64,000 nt of DNA, taken from NCBI GenBank assembly GCA_036504595.1, contig DASXUX010000030.1:186001-250000 (forward strand), read 5' to 3'. Origin of the DNA: DASXUX01 sp036504595. Its GTDB lineage: Bacteria; Planctomycetota; SZUA-567; H5-PLA8. Under the pieces are notes generated by a model, which was not told the DNA's origin, did not search any database, and worked only from the letters and a program-made list of their open reading frames with translations. Position numbers and translations under genes: made by a program. This document shows, piece after piece, positions 54,421 through 62,067 of this stretch (within the stretch, counting starts at the first letter, position 1; the number at the start of each line of letters is the position of its first letter).

Positions 54421-55332
54421 CTACCCATTGATTGGCGTTACCGGCGGGGCGTCGGGGTTCTGGTTAATAATCAGGACGATTTCCTGCCGCAGCCGCTCGC
54501 CGTCTTGCCGCCACAGCGTCCGGAAGTTCTCCAGGCGAGCCGCGGCCCGTCGAGTGGTTCTCCGCATCAGCGTGAGGCACGCTCGCAGCCGTTCGGCGTC
54601 TTTCAGAGCAAGCTCCTCCTCCAGGCAAATTTGCATGATCTGGTTGCTCAGAACGGCCAAGTCGTGCCATGTGCCCAGCAGATCCTGCATCTTCTTGAAT
54701 GAATGGATCACGGGCGCGGGAATCGCGACGCCGTCGGCCAGCGTGGCCTCCAGCGTGTAGCGCAGAGCCTTTCCGGCGATGCGCAGTTCGTGCGGGTTCA
54801 GTTCCACGGCTTGGGGTGTTTCCGCGGTGCTGGGCGAGACATGCAGCGCCGCGCAGCGGCAAAAATCATCGAGTTGGCCCGACAGGGATTGCCGCAGCAT
54901 TTCGCCCGCGGAGAGTTCCTTCAACTCTTCGCGCAGGCCCCACCAGCTTCCGAGCATACCGAGCAGCCTCGGTGCGTTGAGCTTGTCCATCCGCGCCCGG
55001 CCTTCGGCGCGCGCACGCTGAAGATTCTCCAACAGAAAGTCCCGGACTTGCATCTGCGAGTCCGGCAATCTGCGGAATTCGGCGATCATCACGTCCAGAT
55101 CGCGCATCGGTCCCAACGCGCGCCGAAATGCTTTGAGTCCGCGCTGGAAGCGTTCGCGCAAACCGCGCGACAGTTGCGGCTCGAAGACGTTCAGCATCGC
55201 TGAGAGCCGCCGCGTCGCGACGCGGGCATCGTGAATGGCCTCTGCGTCGCCGCTCAACGCGTGGGGAATGCGGGCGTTCAGCTCCTCCACCAGGCCATCA
55301 TAGTACTTGATTAGAAGCGGGTGTTCGGACAT
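54421..55332 (-). CDS. CHAD-domain protein
   Basis: A 303-residue helical protein with the CHAD signature: 'EAIHDARVATRRLSAMLNVF' (about 32-51), 'RRALGPMRDLDVMIAEF', and in the second half 'LRIAGKALRYTLEA' and 'LLGTWHDLAVLSNQI'. CHAD domains bind inorganic polyphosphate through conserved Arg, Lys and His. It is probably cytoplasmic and associated with polyphosphate granules. Convergent with the upstream toroid protein. Confidence 0.9.
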   Translation of the reverse strand: MSEHPLLIKYYDGLVEELNARIPHALSGDAEAIHDARVATRRLSAMLNVFEPQLSRGLRERFQRGLKAFRRALGPMRDLDVMIAEFRRLPDSQMQVRDFLLENLQRARAEGRARMDKLNAPRLLGMLGSWWGLREELKELSAGEMLRQSLSGQLDDFCRCAALHVSPSTAETPQAVELNPHELRIAGKALRYTLEATLADGVAIPAPVIHSFKKMQDLLGTWHDLAVLSNQIMQICLEEELALKDAERLRACLTLMRRTTRRAAARLENFRTLWRQDGERLRQEIVLIINQNPDAPPVTPING

Positions 55333-55437
55333 GTCATGGTCTCTTGCAGTCGGGTCTCGCAGCAGACAAACGATACTACAACGTCGTCAGACTGCCAGAC
55401 CACCGCTCCTGAGCACGCAATAATCCGTTGAATTTGC

Positions 55438-55480
55438 GGCGCGGGCGGCGGTGCCGCAGCCGAATGTGCCCGTGCCACAC
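55438..55480. repeat. Half copy of composite palindrome family B
   Basis: GGCGGTGCCGCAGCCGAATG followed by TGCCCGTGCCACAC is the reverse complement of the left part of copy 3 (22216-22258) with one change. It lies in the spacer before the unknown 847-residue protein. Confidence 0.8.
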
Positions 55481-55552
55481 GCGGCACTCGCGGCAGCCGA
55501 TTTTGTGGTATAAGTCACGCTGGGTATCCCAAGGAATTCGTGGAGGGCATGG

Positions 55553-58096
55553 ATGACAGCGAAACTTGCGGTGCTGGTGGCACTTTGCCTGACGTATGCT
55601 CAAGCCGCTGAATCGGAGGGAGCCGTGAACTCCGCCAACCAACGACTCGATTGGCTGACGCTTGAAGTCAGCCTCAAGCCCTTCAAAGACAATAGCGAAG
55701 ACGGACTGCGCCGTGTCAGCCGCGAAATGTTCCGGCAATGGTCGCCGCTGGCTCGCCACGCGCAAGGGCTGCAGGTGCTGCTCTGGACCGCAGACGGTTC
55801 GGAGCTTTTCGAGTACAGCGGGGATATGAGTCAGGAGTTCGAGTGGGCGAAGTTCATCGGCATCGCAAACAAGACTCATCCGGTTTCCGGCGACAAAGAG
55901 GGCATCGCGCTGCACAGCCGGTCATACCTGTACACCGAGAATCCAGCGCGCTGGACTTACAAGCGGCTGAAGCAACTCGTGCGTGTTCTAAAGGAGGAAG
56001 GCGAGAAGGCGACGGGCCTGCCAGTTCGCGTTGGAGCCACCGTGGACCCCGGGCCGGAATTTGCCATTTCCAAATTCAAGTACGAACGGCACCGGGAAAT
56101 CTGCCAGGCCGGCACGATGGGCAACAAGAGCTTCGTGTGCTGCTATGCGACGCTCAAGGCCGATTCGCAGCGTTACGCCGGCTTTCCCGACGGTATCCCC
56201 GAGGGTTTGCCGTTCGGCGCGTTCCTGGGCCGCCAAGCGCGCCACTTCCTGAAGGACATGGGTTTCGACTACCTGTGGCTCTCGAACGGGCTGGGCTTCG
56301 GCATGGAAACCTGGGCGTACCGCGGCGCGATTTTCGACGGGCAGCGTTTTTATCCCGAGAAATGCAAGGATGTGCGGGAACGGATTCTCGGCTTCTGGCA
56401 AGCCTTCCGGAAAGAATGCCCCGACATCCGCGTCGAGACCCGCGGCACGAATCTCTCCACCGGCCGAGATCTGTCCGCGGATGCCGTTCCGTTGAGCGAG
56501 TTGTATCACGGCGGCTTCAATTTCGTCCCGCCGCCAAACTCGCCGTGGGCGGCGCTCAACGGCGACTTCGGCCTGGAGATTACCGGCTGGATGAGCCACA
56601 TCGCCGATTTGCCTGGCGAAGTGTTCCCCTACCGTTTCTACACGCACGACCCGTGGTGGAAGAACAGCCCCTGGCTGGATCGCTATGGTCGCCAGCCCCA
56701 CGACATTTACCTGCCGCTCGCCGTGGCGCGAATCAATGCGGCCGGAGAAGTGAAGACGCCGGCAGCTTACGAGTTGCTGACGGTGGACGACTCATTCGGC
56801 ACAATGCCGGAGGAAGTTCCCAATGAGGTGATTCCGCATCTGTTGATGGCCCGTTCGCACCGGCCCGATCAAGCCGGCCCGCTGATCTGGGTCTATCCAT
56901 TCGACGAGTACCACCGCATTACGTTCCAGCAGCCCGAGCGGTTGAGCGAAGTGTTCTTCGGCGACTGGTTCATCCGCGGCGCATTCAACCATGGCCTGCC
57001 GCTGAATACGGTCGTCACGACGACGACGATGAACAAGCTGCTTCGCGAGCAGCCCGCAAAGTATCGCGAGACGATCCTGGTGACGGCGGTTCCAGAAGCC
57101 GACTCGCCGTGGGAGCAGACGTGCATCGCGCATCTGCGGCAGGGCGGACACGCGCTGTTCTACGGCCCGGTGCAGGCCGCAAGCTCCGCGTTTCGCGAAC
57201 TGCTGGGCCTGGACTTGGCGGCGCCTTTGTCCGGCGAAGGCGAAGCGCAGGTGAATGGCGCGACGGATTTCTTTTCGTCCAAAGCGCTGCCTAAGCGCTT
57301 CGTCCACAGCGCGCTGCTTTCGACTGGCGGAGTTGAGACGGTCGTGCGGCCCGGTTCCGGCGCCGAGATACTCGCGCAGATGAAGTGCACTGCTGGACCA
57401 GCCAGCAGTGGCACGCAGTCTCGTGTGCTGGCCGTGTACTGCGCGCCACCGCAGTGGAACGGCGGAGCGGCAGCGTGGGTGCGCGGATCGATCTGCTGCA
57501 GCGAGAAAAGCACATCGCACTTGCTGGAGCCTCTCGATGCGCAGCAGTTTTTCCACGCCGAGCTGCTCATGCGCTATGCGCTGGCGCGGATGGGTTACGA
57601 GTTGTTGGTGACGACCGCTCAGCCGCGGGAGAAAAGCCCGGCCACGGTGGTTGCCCGGCACGCGAACGGGTTCTTCTTTTCGGGATACGTGCCGAACACG
57701 TTGGTTGCGCCGCTGCATTTCCGGTTTCCGCAGGGAGCGCCACTGCTGATCGGCGCCGAAACGCAATTGGTGGACGGCCGCACCACGTACAACATGCCGC
57801 GCGCCTGGCATCGCGAATGCCGTGTGTTCATCGAGCAGAAAGAAGGGGAGGTCTCGTGCGTCGAGTTCACGGCCGAGGACATGCGCTACCAGCGCCGGCT
57901 CCGCGTCAGCGGGCTTCAGAATGCGCGGCTGCGATTTTATCCCGACCCGGAGCGAGCCGGCAAAGCCACGATCCTGCGCAATCCGCGCTGGCCGTTCATT
58001 GAAGGCGAGTTTCTGAACCTGCAGCGCGAAGAAAATGGACAAGGCGTTAGACTTCGAGCAGACGACGTCACTGGCACCGTTTTGATCTCTTGGTGA
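55553..58096 (+). CDS. Exported protein of unknown family, TIM-barrel-like
   Basis: An 847-residue protein with a weak signal peptide ('LAVLVALCLTYAQAAES'). The first 430 residues alternate beta strands and helices as in a TIM barrel ('LEVSLKPFKD', 'VRVGATVDPGPEF', 'MGFDYLWLSNGLGFG', 'IRVETRGTNLSTGRDLS', 'LEITGWMSHIAD'). The middle (about 500-560) resembles a class-I-glutamine-amidotransferase-like domain ('CIAHLRQGGHALFYG'), as in some glycoside hydrolases. I do not recognise the family. GGAGGG precedes ATG 55553. A family C palindrome encodes about residues 611-621. It is 13 bp upstream of a Tat-exported toroid protein. Confidence 0.72.
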   Translation: MTAKLAVLVALCLTYAQAAESEGAVNSANQRLDWLTLEVSLKPFKDNSEDGLRRVSREMFRQWSPLARHAQGLQVLLWTADGSELFEYSGDMSQEFEWAKFIGIANKTHPVSGDKEGIALHSRSYLYTENPARWTYKRLKQLVRVLKEEGEKATGLPVRVGATVDPGPEFAISKFKYERHREICQAGTMGNKSFVCCYATLKADSQRYAGFPDGIPEGLPFGAFLGRQARHFLKDMGFDYLWLSNGLGFGMETWAYRGAIFDGQRFYPEKCKDVRERILGFWQAFRKECPDIRVETRGTNLSTGRDLSADAVPLSELYHGGFNFVPPPNSPWAALNGDFGLEITGWMSHIADLPGEVFPYRFYTHDPWWKNSPWLDRYGRQPHDIYLPLAVARINAAGEVKTPAAYELLTVDDSFGTMPEEVPNEVIPHLLMARSHRPDQAGPLIWVYPFDEYHRITFQQPERLSEVFFGDWFIRGAFNHGLPLNTVVTTTTMNKLLREQPAKYRETILVTAVPEADSPWEQTCIAHLRQGGHALFYGPVQAASSAFRELLGLDLAAPLSGEGEAQVNGATDFFSSKALPKRFVHSALLSTGGVETVVRPGSGAEILAQMKCTAGPASSGTQSRVLAVYCAPPQWNGGAAAWVRGSICCSEKSTSHLLEPLDAQQFFHAELLMRYALARMGYELLVTTAQPREKSPATVVARHANGFFFSGYVPNTLVAPLHFRFPQGAPLLIGAETQLVDGRTTYNMPRAWHRECRVFIEQKEGEVSCVEFTAEDMRYQRRLRVSGLQNARLRFYPDPERAGKATILRNPRWPFIEGEFLNLQREENGQGVRLRADDVTGTVLISW
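57385..57414 (+). repeat. Palindrome family C inside a coding gene
   Basis: GTGCACTGCTGGACCAGCCA then GCAGTGGCAC: arms GCACTGCTGG and CCAGCAGTGG(C) around a short loop. Read in frame as 'KCTAGPASSGT'. The intergenic relative is at 11974-12000. Confidence 0.75.
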
Positions 58097-58109
58097 TTGA
58101 GGAGGAGAA

Positions 58110-59165
58110 ATGATGTCACGCCGAAGAGTCCTCAAGACCGCCGCTGCCGCGAGTGTGGGCGTTGCGCTGGGTTCCACGATCGCACGGGCGGACGCTGACG
58201 GACAGAAAATCAAGGACGACACGTTCGCGTTCATCCGCAAGTGTGTGCGCGAGGATGGCGGCTATGCGCCCTCGCCCGATCCGAAATATTTGGGCAACTC
58301 GGATACTGGCCTGAGCGATCTGGCAGCCGTCACGTACGCGGCGACGCTGGCCAAAACGGTCGGCTGGGAACTGCCGGACGCGAAGAAGTCCGCGGAGTTC
58401 GTGCACAAGCACCAGCAGCCCGATGGGCGGTTCGTGAACCTCGGCGGTAAGATGAAAGCCGAAGAAGATCTGGCGATTCTCTACAACACGACGCAGGGCG
58501 TTGTCGCGTTGCGCGCGCTGGGGCAGAAACCGAATGTCGATCCCGCGCCGGTGATGAAACGCTTTTTTGAGCAGGGCGCGATCCAGAAGCTGCCGTGGTA
58601 CACGACCAGCTTTTTTCCGCTGTGCTACGCGGCGATCGAGCAGCCTTTTCCCGCGGAGTACCAGAAGGCGCTTTCCGACTACATGGTGTCGCACCAGGCC
58701 GAAGACGGCTATCTGCAGGACCACATCGCGGCCGCATTCCACATGGCTCACTTCTACCGCTTGGTCAGAGAAGAAACTCCGCGCGGCCAACAGATGCTGC
58801 AACGGGCGCTCAAAGACCAGACGCCCGAGGGCGGCTGGAATATTCGCGAACCCGACTGGGACGTGCACGCGTGCTTCGATGCCGTCTTTGTGCTGAGGCA
58901 ACTCGGCACGGCCGCGCCCGCCAGCAATGGCATACAAGCGAAGTGTCGCGACGCGATCGCGAAAGCTGCGGCGTGGGCGCTGAGCTGCCGCAATCCCGAC
59001 GGCGGTTTTGGACACTATCCGAAGTGGCACTCCGATATGGACGCCGTGTACTTCCAGTTCGGCACGCTTATCCAAGCGGAACGGATTCCCGGAGCGCGGT
59101 TCGATCTGCCGGACGGGCACACGCTGTCGTGGGGGCATGCGATGCGGCCGGGGAAGAGGTATTGA
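58110..59165 (+). CDS. Tat-exported terpenoid-cyclase-fold (alpha/alpha toroid) protein
   Basis: A 351-residue protein with a twin-arginine signal ('SRRRVLKTAAAASVGVALGS'). Toroid repeats of the prenyltransferase/squalene-oxidase type follow: 'FIRKCVREDGGYAPS', 'FVHKHQQPDGRFVNLGG', 'YMVSHQAEDGYLQ', 'LKDQTPEGGWNIR' and 'ALSCRNPDGGFGHYP'. No catalytic motif is recognisable. GGAGGAG lies just before ATG 58110. It is coupled to the preceding 847-residue protein, so both may act on the same extracellular substrate. Confidence 0.82.
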   Translation: MMSRRRVLKTAAAASVGVALGSTIARADADGQKIKDDTFAFIRKCVREDGGYAPSPDPKYLGNSDTGLSDLAAVTYAATLAKTVGWELPDAKKSAEFVHKHQQPDGRFVNLGGKMKAEEDLAILYNTTQGVVALRALGQKPNVDPAPVMKRFFEQGAIQKLPWYTTSFFPLCYAAIEQPFPAEYQKALSDYMVSHQAEDGYLQDHIAAAFHMAHFYRLVREETPRGQQMLQRALKDQTPEGGWNIREPDWDVHACFDAVFVLRQLGTAAPASNGIQAKCRDAIAKAAAWALSCRNPDGGFGHYPKWHSDMDAVYFQFGTLIQAERIPGARFDLPDGHTLSWGHAMRPGKRY

Positions 59166-59279
59166 GGTGGCACGCTTGTGTTCGCGCGGTTCTTTTGTGC
59201 GAACGCTGGGCGTGCGCTTCGCCCCGCGCACGTATGAGACCGCGCCAAAAAGACGGCGCGGTCACATGCGTGCCACACT
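59166..59279. repeat. Nested inverted repeat with TGGCACGC ends
   Basis: Outer arms GGTGGCACGC and GCGTGCCACA enclose three inner hairpins: GTTCGCGCGGTTC...GTGCGAAC, GCGTGCGC...GCGCACG and GACCGCGCC...GGCGCGGTC. The total is about 114 bp directly after the stop of the toroid gene. It resembles family B in design but not in sequence. Confidence 0.8.
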
Positions 59280-59339
59280 TTGAATTTGTATTGAAGCGTC
59301 CCGCCTGTGCAGGGATAATAACCGGTCGGAGGTAAATCC

Positions 59340-60533
59340 ATGCCCAAGTGTGTGCTGGCCTTTTCAGGCGGTCTGGACACGCTTTGCGCGATCTCCTGGC
59401 TTAAGGAGCGCCGCAACCTGGAGGTTATTGCTCTGGCGGTGGATCTCGGCCAGGGTCAGGATCTCGAGGAACTCGGCGAAGTCGCGCTGCGCGCCGGCGC
59501 GTATTCAGCTCGTGTCGAGGATCTTCGAGAGAGCTTCTTCCGCGATTTCATCGCGCCCACTTTGCGCGCGCTGGCTCACTACGAAAAGGATTATTTGCTC
59601 GCCGCCGCGCTTTCGCGTCCGCTGATCGCGCGCGAGCTGGTGCGCGTGGCCAGCGAAGAAGGCGCCACGTTCGTCGCGCACGGGTGCTCTGCACGGGGCA
59701 ATGATCAGGTCCGCTTCGAAACGGCGATCGCGACGCTTGCTCCGCACCTTAAGATTGTCGCGCCGCTGCGGGAGTGGGAGTATCGCGACCGCGAGCAGCG
59801 CGTGAAGTACGCGCGCGAGAAGCATCTTCCGGTGCCGAAGGGCACGCGAACCGACATGAACTTCGGCTATGACCTGAACCTGTGGGGGCAGTCGATCGAG
59901 CTGGGCTACATGGAGGACCCGTCCAAAGCGCCGCCGGAAGACGCATACTCGATGACCGTCAATCCGCTTTACGCCCCGAACCAGCCCGAAGACGTGGACA
60001 TTGAATTTTCCGAAGGCCTCCCGATCGGCCTCAACGGGGTTCCAACCAACCCGGTCACGCTGATCGAACGGCTGAACCAGATGGCTGGGGCGCATGGTAT
60101 CGGCCGCACGGACTTGGTCGAAGACCGGCTGATGGGCTTCAAGTCGCGCGAGGTGTATGAGTCGCCCGCGGCGATGGCACTCTACGCCGCCAAGCGCGCG
60201 CTGGAACAGATGACGCTTTCGCGGGAAACGCTGCAGGTTCGGGAAGGCTTGGCGGTTGCGTACGGCCGCTGCGTCTACAACGGGCAGTGGTTCAGCGATC
60301 TGCGCGAGTCGCTCGACGCATTTTACCAGCGGGCGAACCAGAACGTCACGGGCAAAGTGACGCTGCGTCTCTACAAAGGGCAGGCCACGCCCGTGGCGCG
60401 CTCCAGCGATTACACCCTGCTTTCGATGGGTGCGACGGGGCAGCGCGCGGAACTGGACAGCGAAGCGGCGAAAGGCTTCATCAAAGTCTGGAGCATGCCG
60501 CTGACGGCCGAAGCCAAGCGAAAAAAGAAGTAG
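59340..60533 (+). CDS. argG: Argininosuccinate synthase
   Basis: A 397-residue enzyme that joins citrulline and aspartate with ATP in arginine biosynthesis. Seen: N-terminal pyrophosphate loop 'VLAFSGGLDTLCAI', 'AVDLGQGQDL', 'VAHGCSARGNDQVRFE', 'REWEYRDREQ', 'DMNFGYDLNLWGQSIE' and 'GRTDLVEDRLMGFKSREVYE'. The usual 'SGGLDTS' has Leu for the last Ser, and 'GATGKGNDQ' is altered to 'GCSARGNDQ', so this is a diverged member, but the length and remaining active-site motifs are intact. The ATG follows GGAGG by about six bases. Confidence 0.95.
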   Translation: MPKCVLAFSGGLDTLCAISWLKERRNLEVIALAVDLGQGQDLEELGEVALRAGAYSARVEDLRESFFRDFIAPTLRALAHYEKDYLLAAALSRPLIARELVRVASEEGATFVAHGCSARGNDQVRFETAIATLAPHLKIVAPLREWEYRDREQRVKYAREKHLPVPKGTRTDMNFGYDLNLWGQSIELGYMEDPSKAPPEDAYSMTVNPLYAPNQPEDVDIEFSEGLPIGLNGVPTNPVTLIERLNQMAGAHGIGRTDLVEDRLMGFKSREVYESPAAMALYAAKRALEQMTLSRETLQVREGLAVAYGRCVYNGQWFSDLRESLDAFYQRANQNVTGKVTLRLYKGQATPVARSSDYTLLSMGATGQRAELDSEAAKGFIKVWSMPLTAEAKRKKK

Positions 60534-60584
60534 CGCTGAGTGCTTATGAAAAATCGGCCTCGACGTGTGTTTCCAATCTTCCGC

Positions 60585-60648
60585 TCGTAGCTCTTGGCTC
60601 TTAGCTCTTGGCCACGCAAGCGGAGGTGGGAGCCAAGAACCAAGAGCG
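60585..60648. terminator. Inverted repeat between convergent argG and glgC
   Basis: Left arm 60585-60612 repeats the word AGCTCTTGG/GGCTCTTAG three times; right arm 60630-60648 is the complement (GAGCCAAGAACCAAGAGCG). It sits between the convergent stops of argG and glgC and may end transcription from both sides. A single arm of the same word is at 25393-25411. Confidence 0.55.
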
Positions 60649-60657
60649 AAGCAGCAC

Positions 60658-61926
60658 TTAGAAGACGAAGCCTGCGGGAATGACACCGTTCTTCACGACG
60701 ATGATGATGCCATCGCGGACGTAGAACTGCTGCGCGGGGTCGTCGTAGTGCGTCACATCGTTGCGGTTAACCAGTTGCGCGCCGCTGCCGATCGAGGCGT
60801 TCTTATCGATGATCGCGCGGCGGACGTAGGATCCTTCGCCGATTCCGACGAGCGGTTTTTTGTCGCCAGAAGCCTGGTAGTAATCCGCGCCCATCACCAC
60901 GGTGTGTTCGACGGTCGCTCCGCGCAGGATGCGGGTGCGCACACCGACGATGGAATCCCGAACGCTGCCGCCGTCCACAATCGCGCCCGCGCAAAGAATC
61001 GAATTTTCGACTGAGGCGCGATTAAGCTTCGCGCCAGGCAGCGGACGAGAGTGCGTGTAGATCGGCATTTCGGCGTCGAAAAGATCGAACTGCGGCAGCG
61101 GCCGCACCAGATCCATATTGGCGTCGTAGAATGCCCGGACCGTGCCGATATCCGCCCAGTAACCCTTGAAGCAGTACGCCTGGACGTGGCGCTCCTTAAT
61201 GGCCAGCGGAATCACGTGCTTGCCGAAGTCTGTGTGCTTGGGGTCGCTCATGAGCACTTCCTGCATGACCGGCGTGTTGAAGAAGTAGATCCCCATGCTG
61301 GCCAGGTAGGGCCGCTTCGCGGCCTCTTCTGTGCTCAGGCCGAGAGCGGTTGTGTCGGAGCGCATCTCGTCGAGCACTGCAGCATCTTTTGGCTTCTCGA
61401 CAAAATTGATCACGCGGCCGGTGGGTGAGATCTTCAGAATCCCAAGTTCCGGGGCTTCTTCGCGAGTGACTGGCTGCACCGCGATCGTGACTTCCGCGCC
61501 GGACTTCTCGTGCTCCGCGCGAAAATCGCGGTAGTCCATGCGGTAAAGATGATCGCCGGAGAGAACGAGGATGTGGCTGGACGCATGATCGTCGATGTGC
61601 ACCCAGGCCTGCCGCACGGCGTCCGCGGTGCCCTGGAACCAGTCACCGCCTTTGGCGGTCTGTTCGGCGGCGAGAATGCTGACGAAGCCCTTGGAGAAAC
61701 TGTCGAAGCGATAGGTGTTGGCGACGTGCGCGTTCAGGCTGGCGGACTGGTACATCGTCAAAACGTAGATGCTGCGGATATCGGAGTTGATGCAATTCGA
61801 GAGCGGAATGTCAATCAACCGGTAGCGCCCGGCGAGCGGCACGGCGGGCTTGGAACGGTCTTTCGTCAGAGGAAAGAGGCGCGAGCCTTTACCGCCACCT
61901 AGAACGACTGCCACAATCTCTTTCAT
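60658..61926 (-). CDS. glgC: Glucose-1-phosphate adenylyltransferase
   Basis: A 422-residue ADP-glucose pyrophosphorylase, the committed step of glycogen synthesis. The nucleotidyltransferase core has 'VLGGGKGSRLFPLTKDRSKP', 'IPLSNCINSDIRSIYVLTMY', 'WFQGTADAVRQ' and 'ILVLSGDHLYRMDY'; 'NFVEKPKDA' is the sugar-phosphate site. The C-terminal half is a left-handed beta-helix. ATG at 61926 has GGAG before it and fits the family start; the longer frame upstream to 62034 has no such support. It is divergent from the binding-protein gene. Confidence 0.94.
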   Translation of the reverse strand: MKEIVAVVLGGGKGSRLFPLTKDRSKPAVPLAGRYRLIDIPLSNCINSDIRSIYVLTMYQSASLNAHVANTYRFDSFSKGFVSILAAEQTAKGGDWFQGTADAVRQAWVHIDDHASSHILVLSGDHLYRMDYRDFRAEHEKSGAEVTIAVQPVTREEAPELGILKISPTGRVINFVEKPKDAAVLDEMRSDTTALGLSTEEAAKRPYLASMGIYFFNTPVMQEVLMSDPKHTDFGKHVIPLAIKERHVQAYCFKGYWADIGTVRAFYDANMDLVRPLPQFDLFDAEMPIYTHSRPLPGAKLNRASVENSILCAGAIVDGGSVRDSIVGVRTRILRGATVEHTVVMGADYYQASGDKKPLVGIGEGSYVRRAIIDKNASIGSGAQLVNRNDVTHYDDPAQQFYVRDGIIIVVKNGVIPAGFVF

Positions 61927-62067
61927 TGAACTCCGAGCTCCTGTGCTGTTGCGAAATCGGCGGACAGATGATGCCCGGAGTTTGTTTTGGGTCAAGGCGC
62001 TTCGTTGAGGAGTGGACGTTGAGGGGATGAGCAATAGGATTCTGTGAACTGATTGGAGAAGCGCTGA

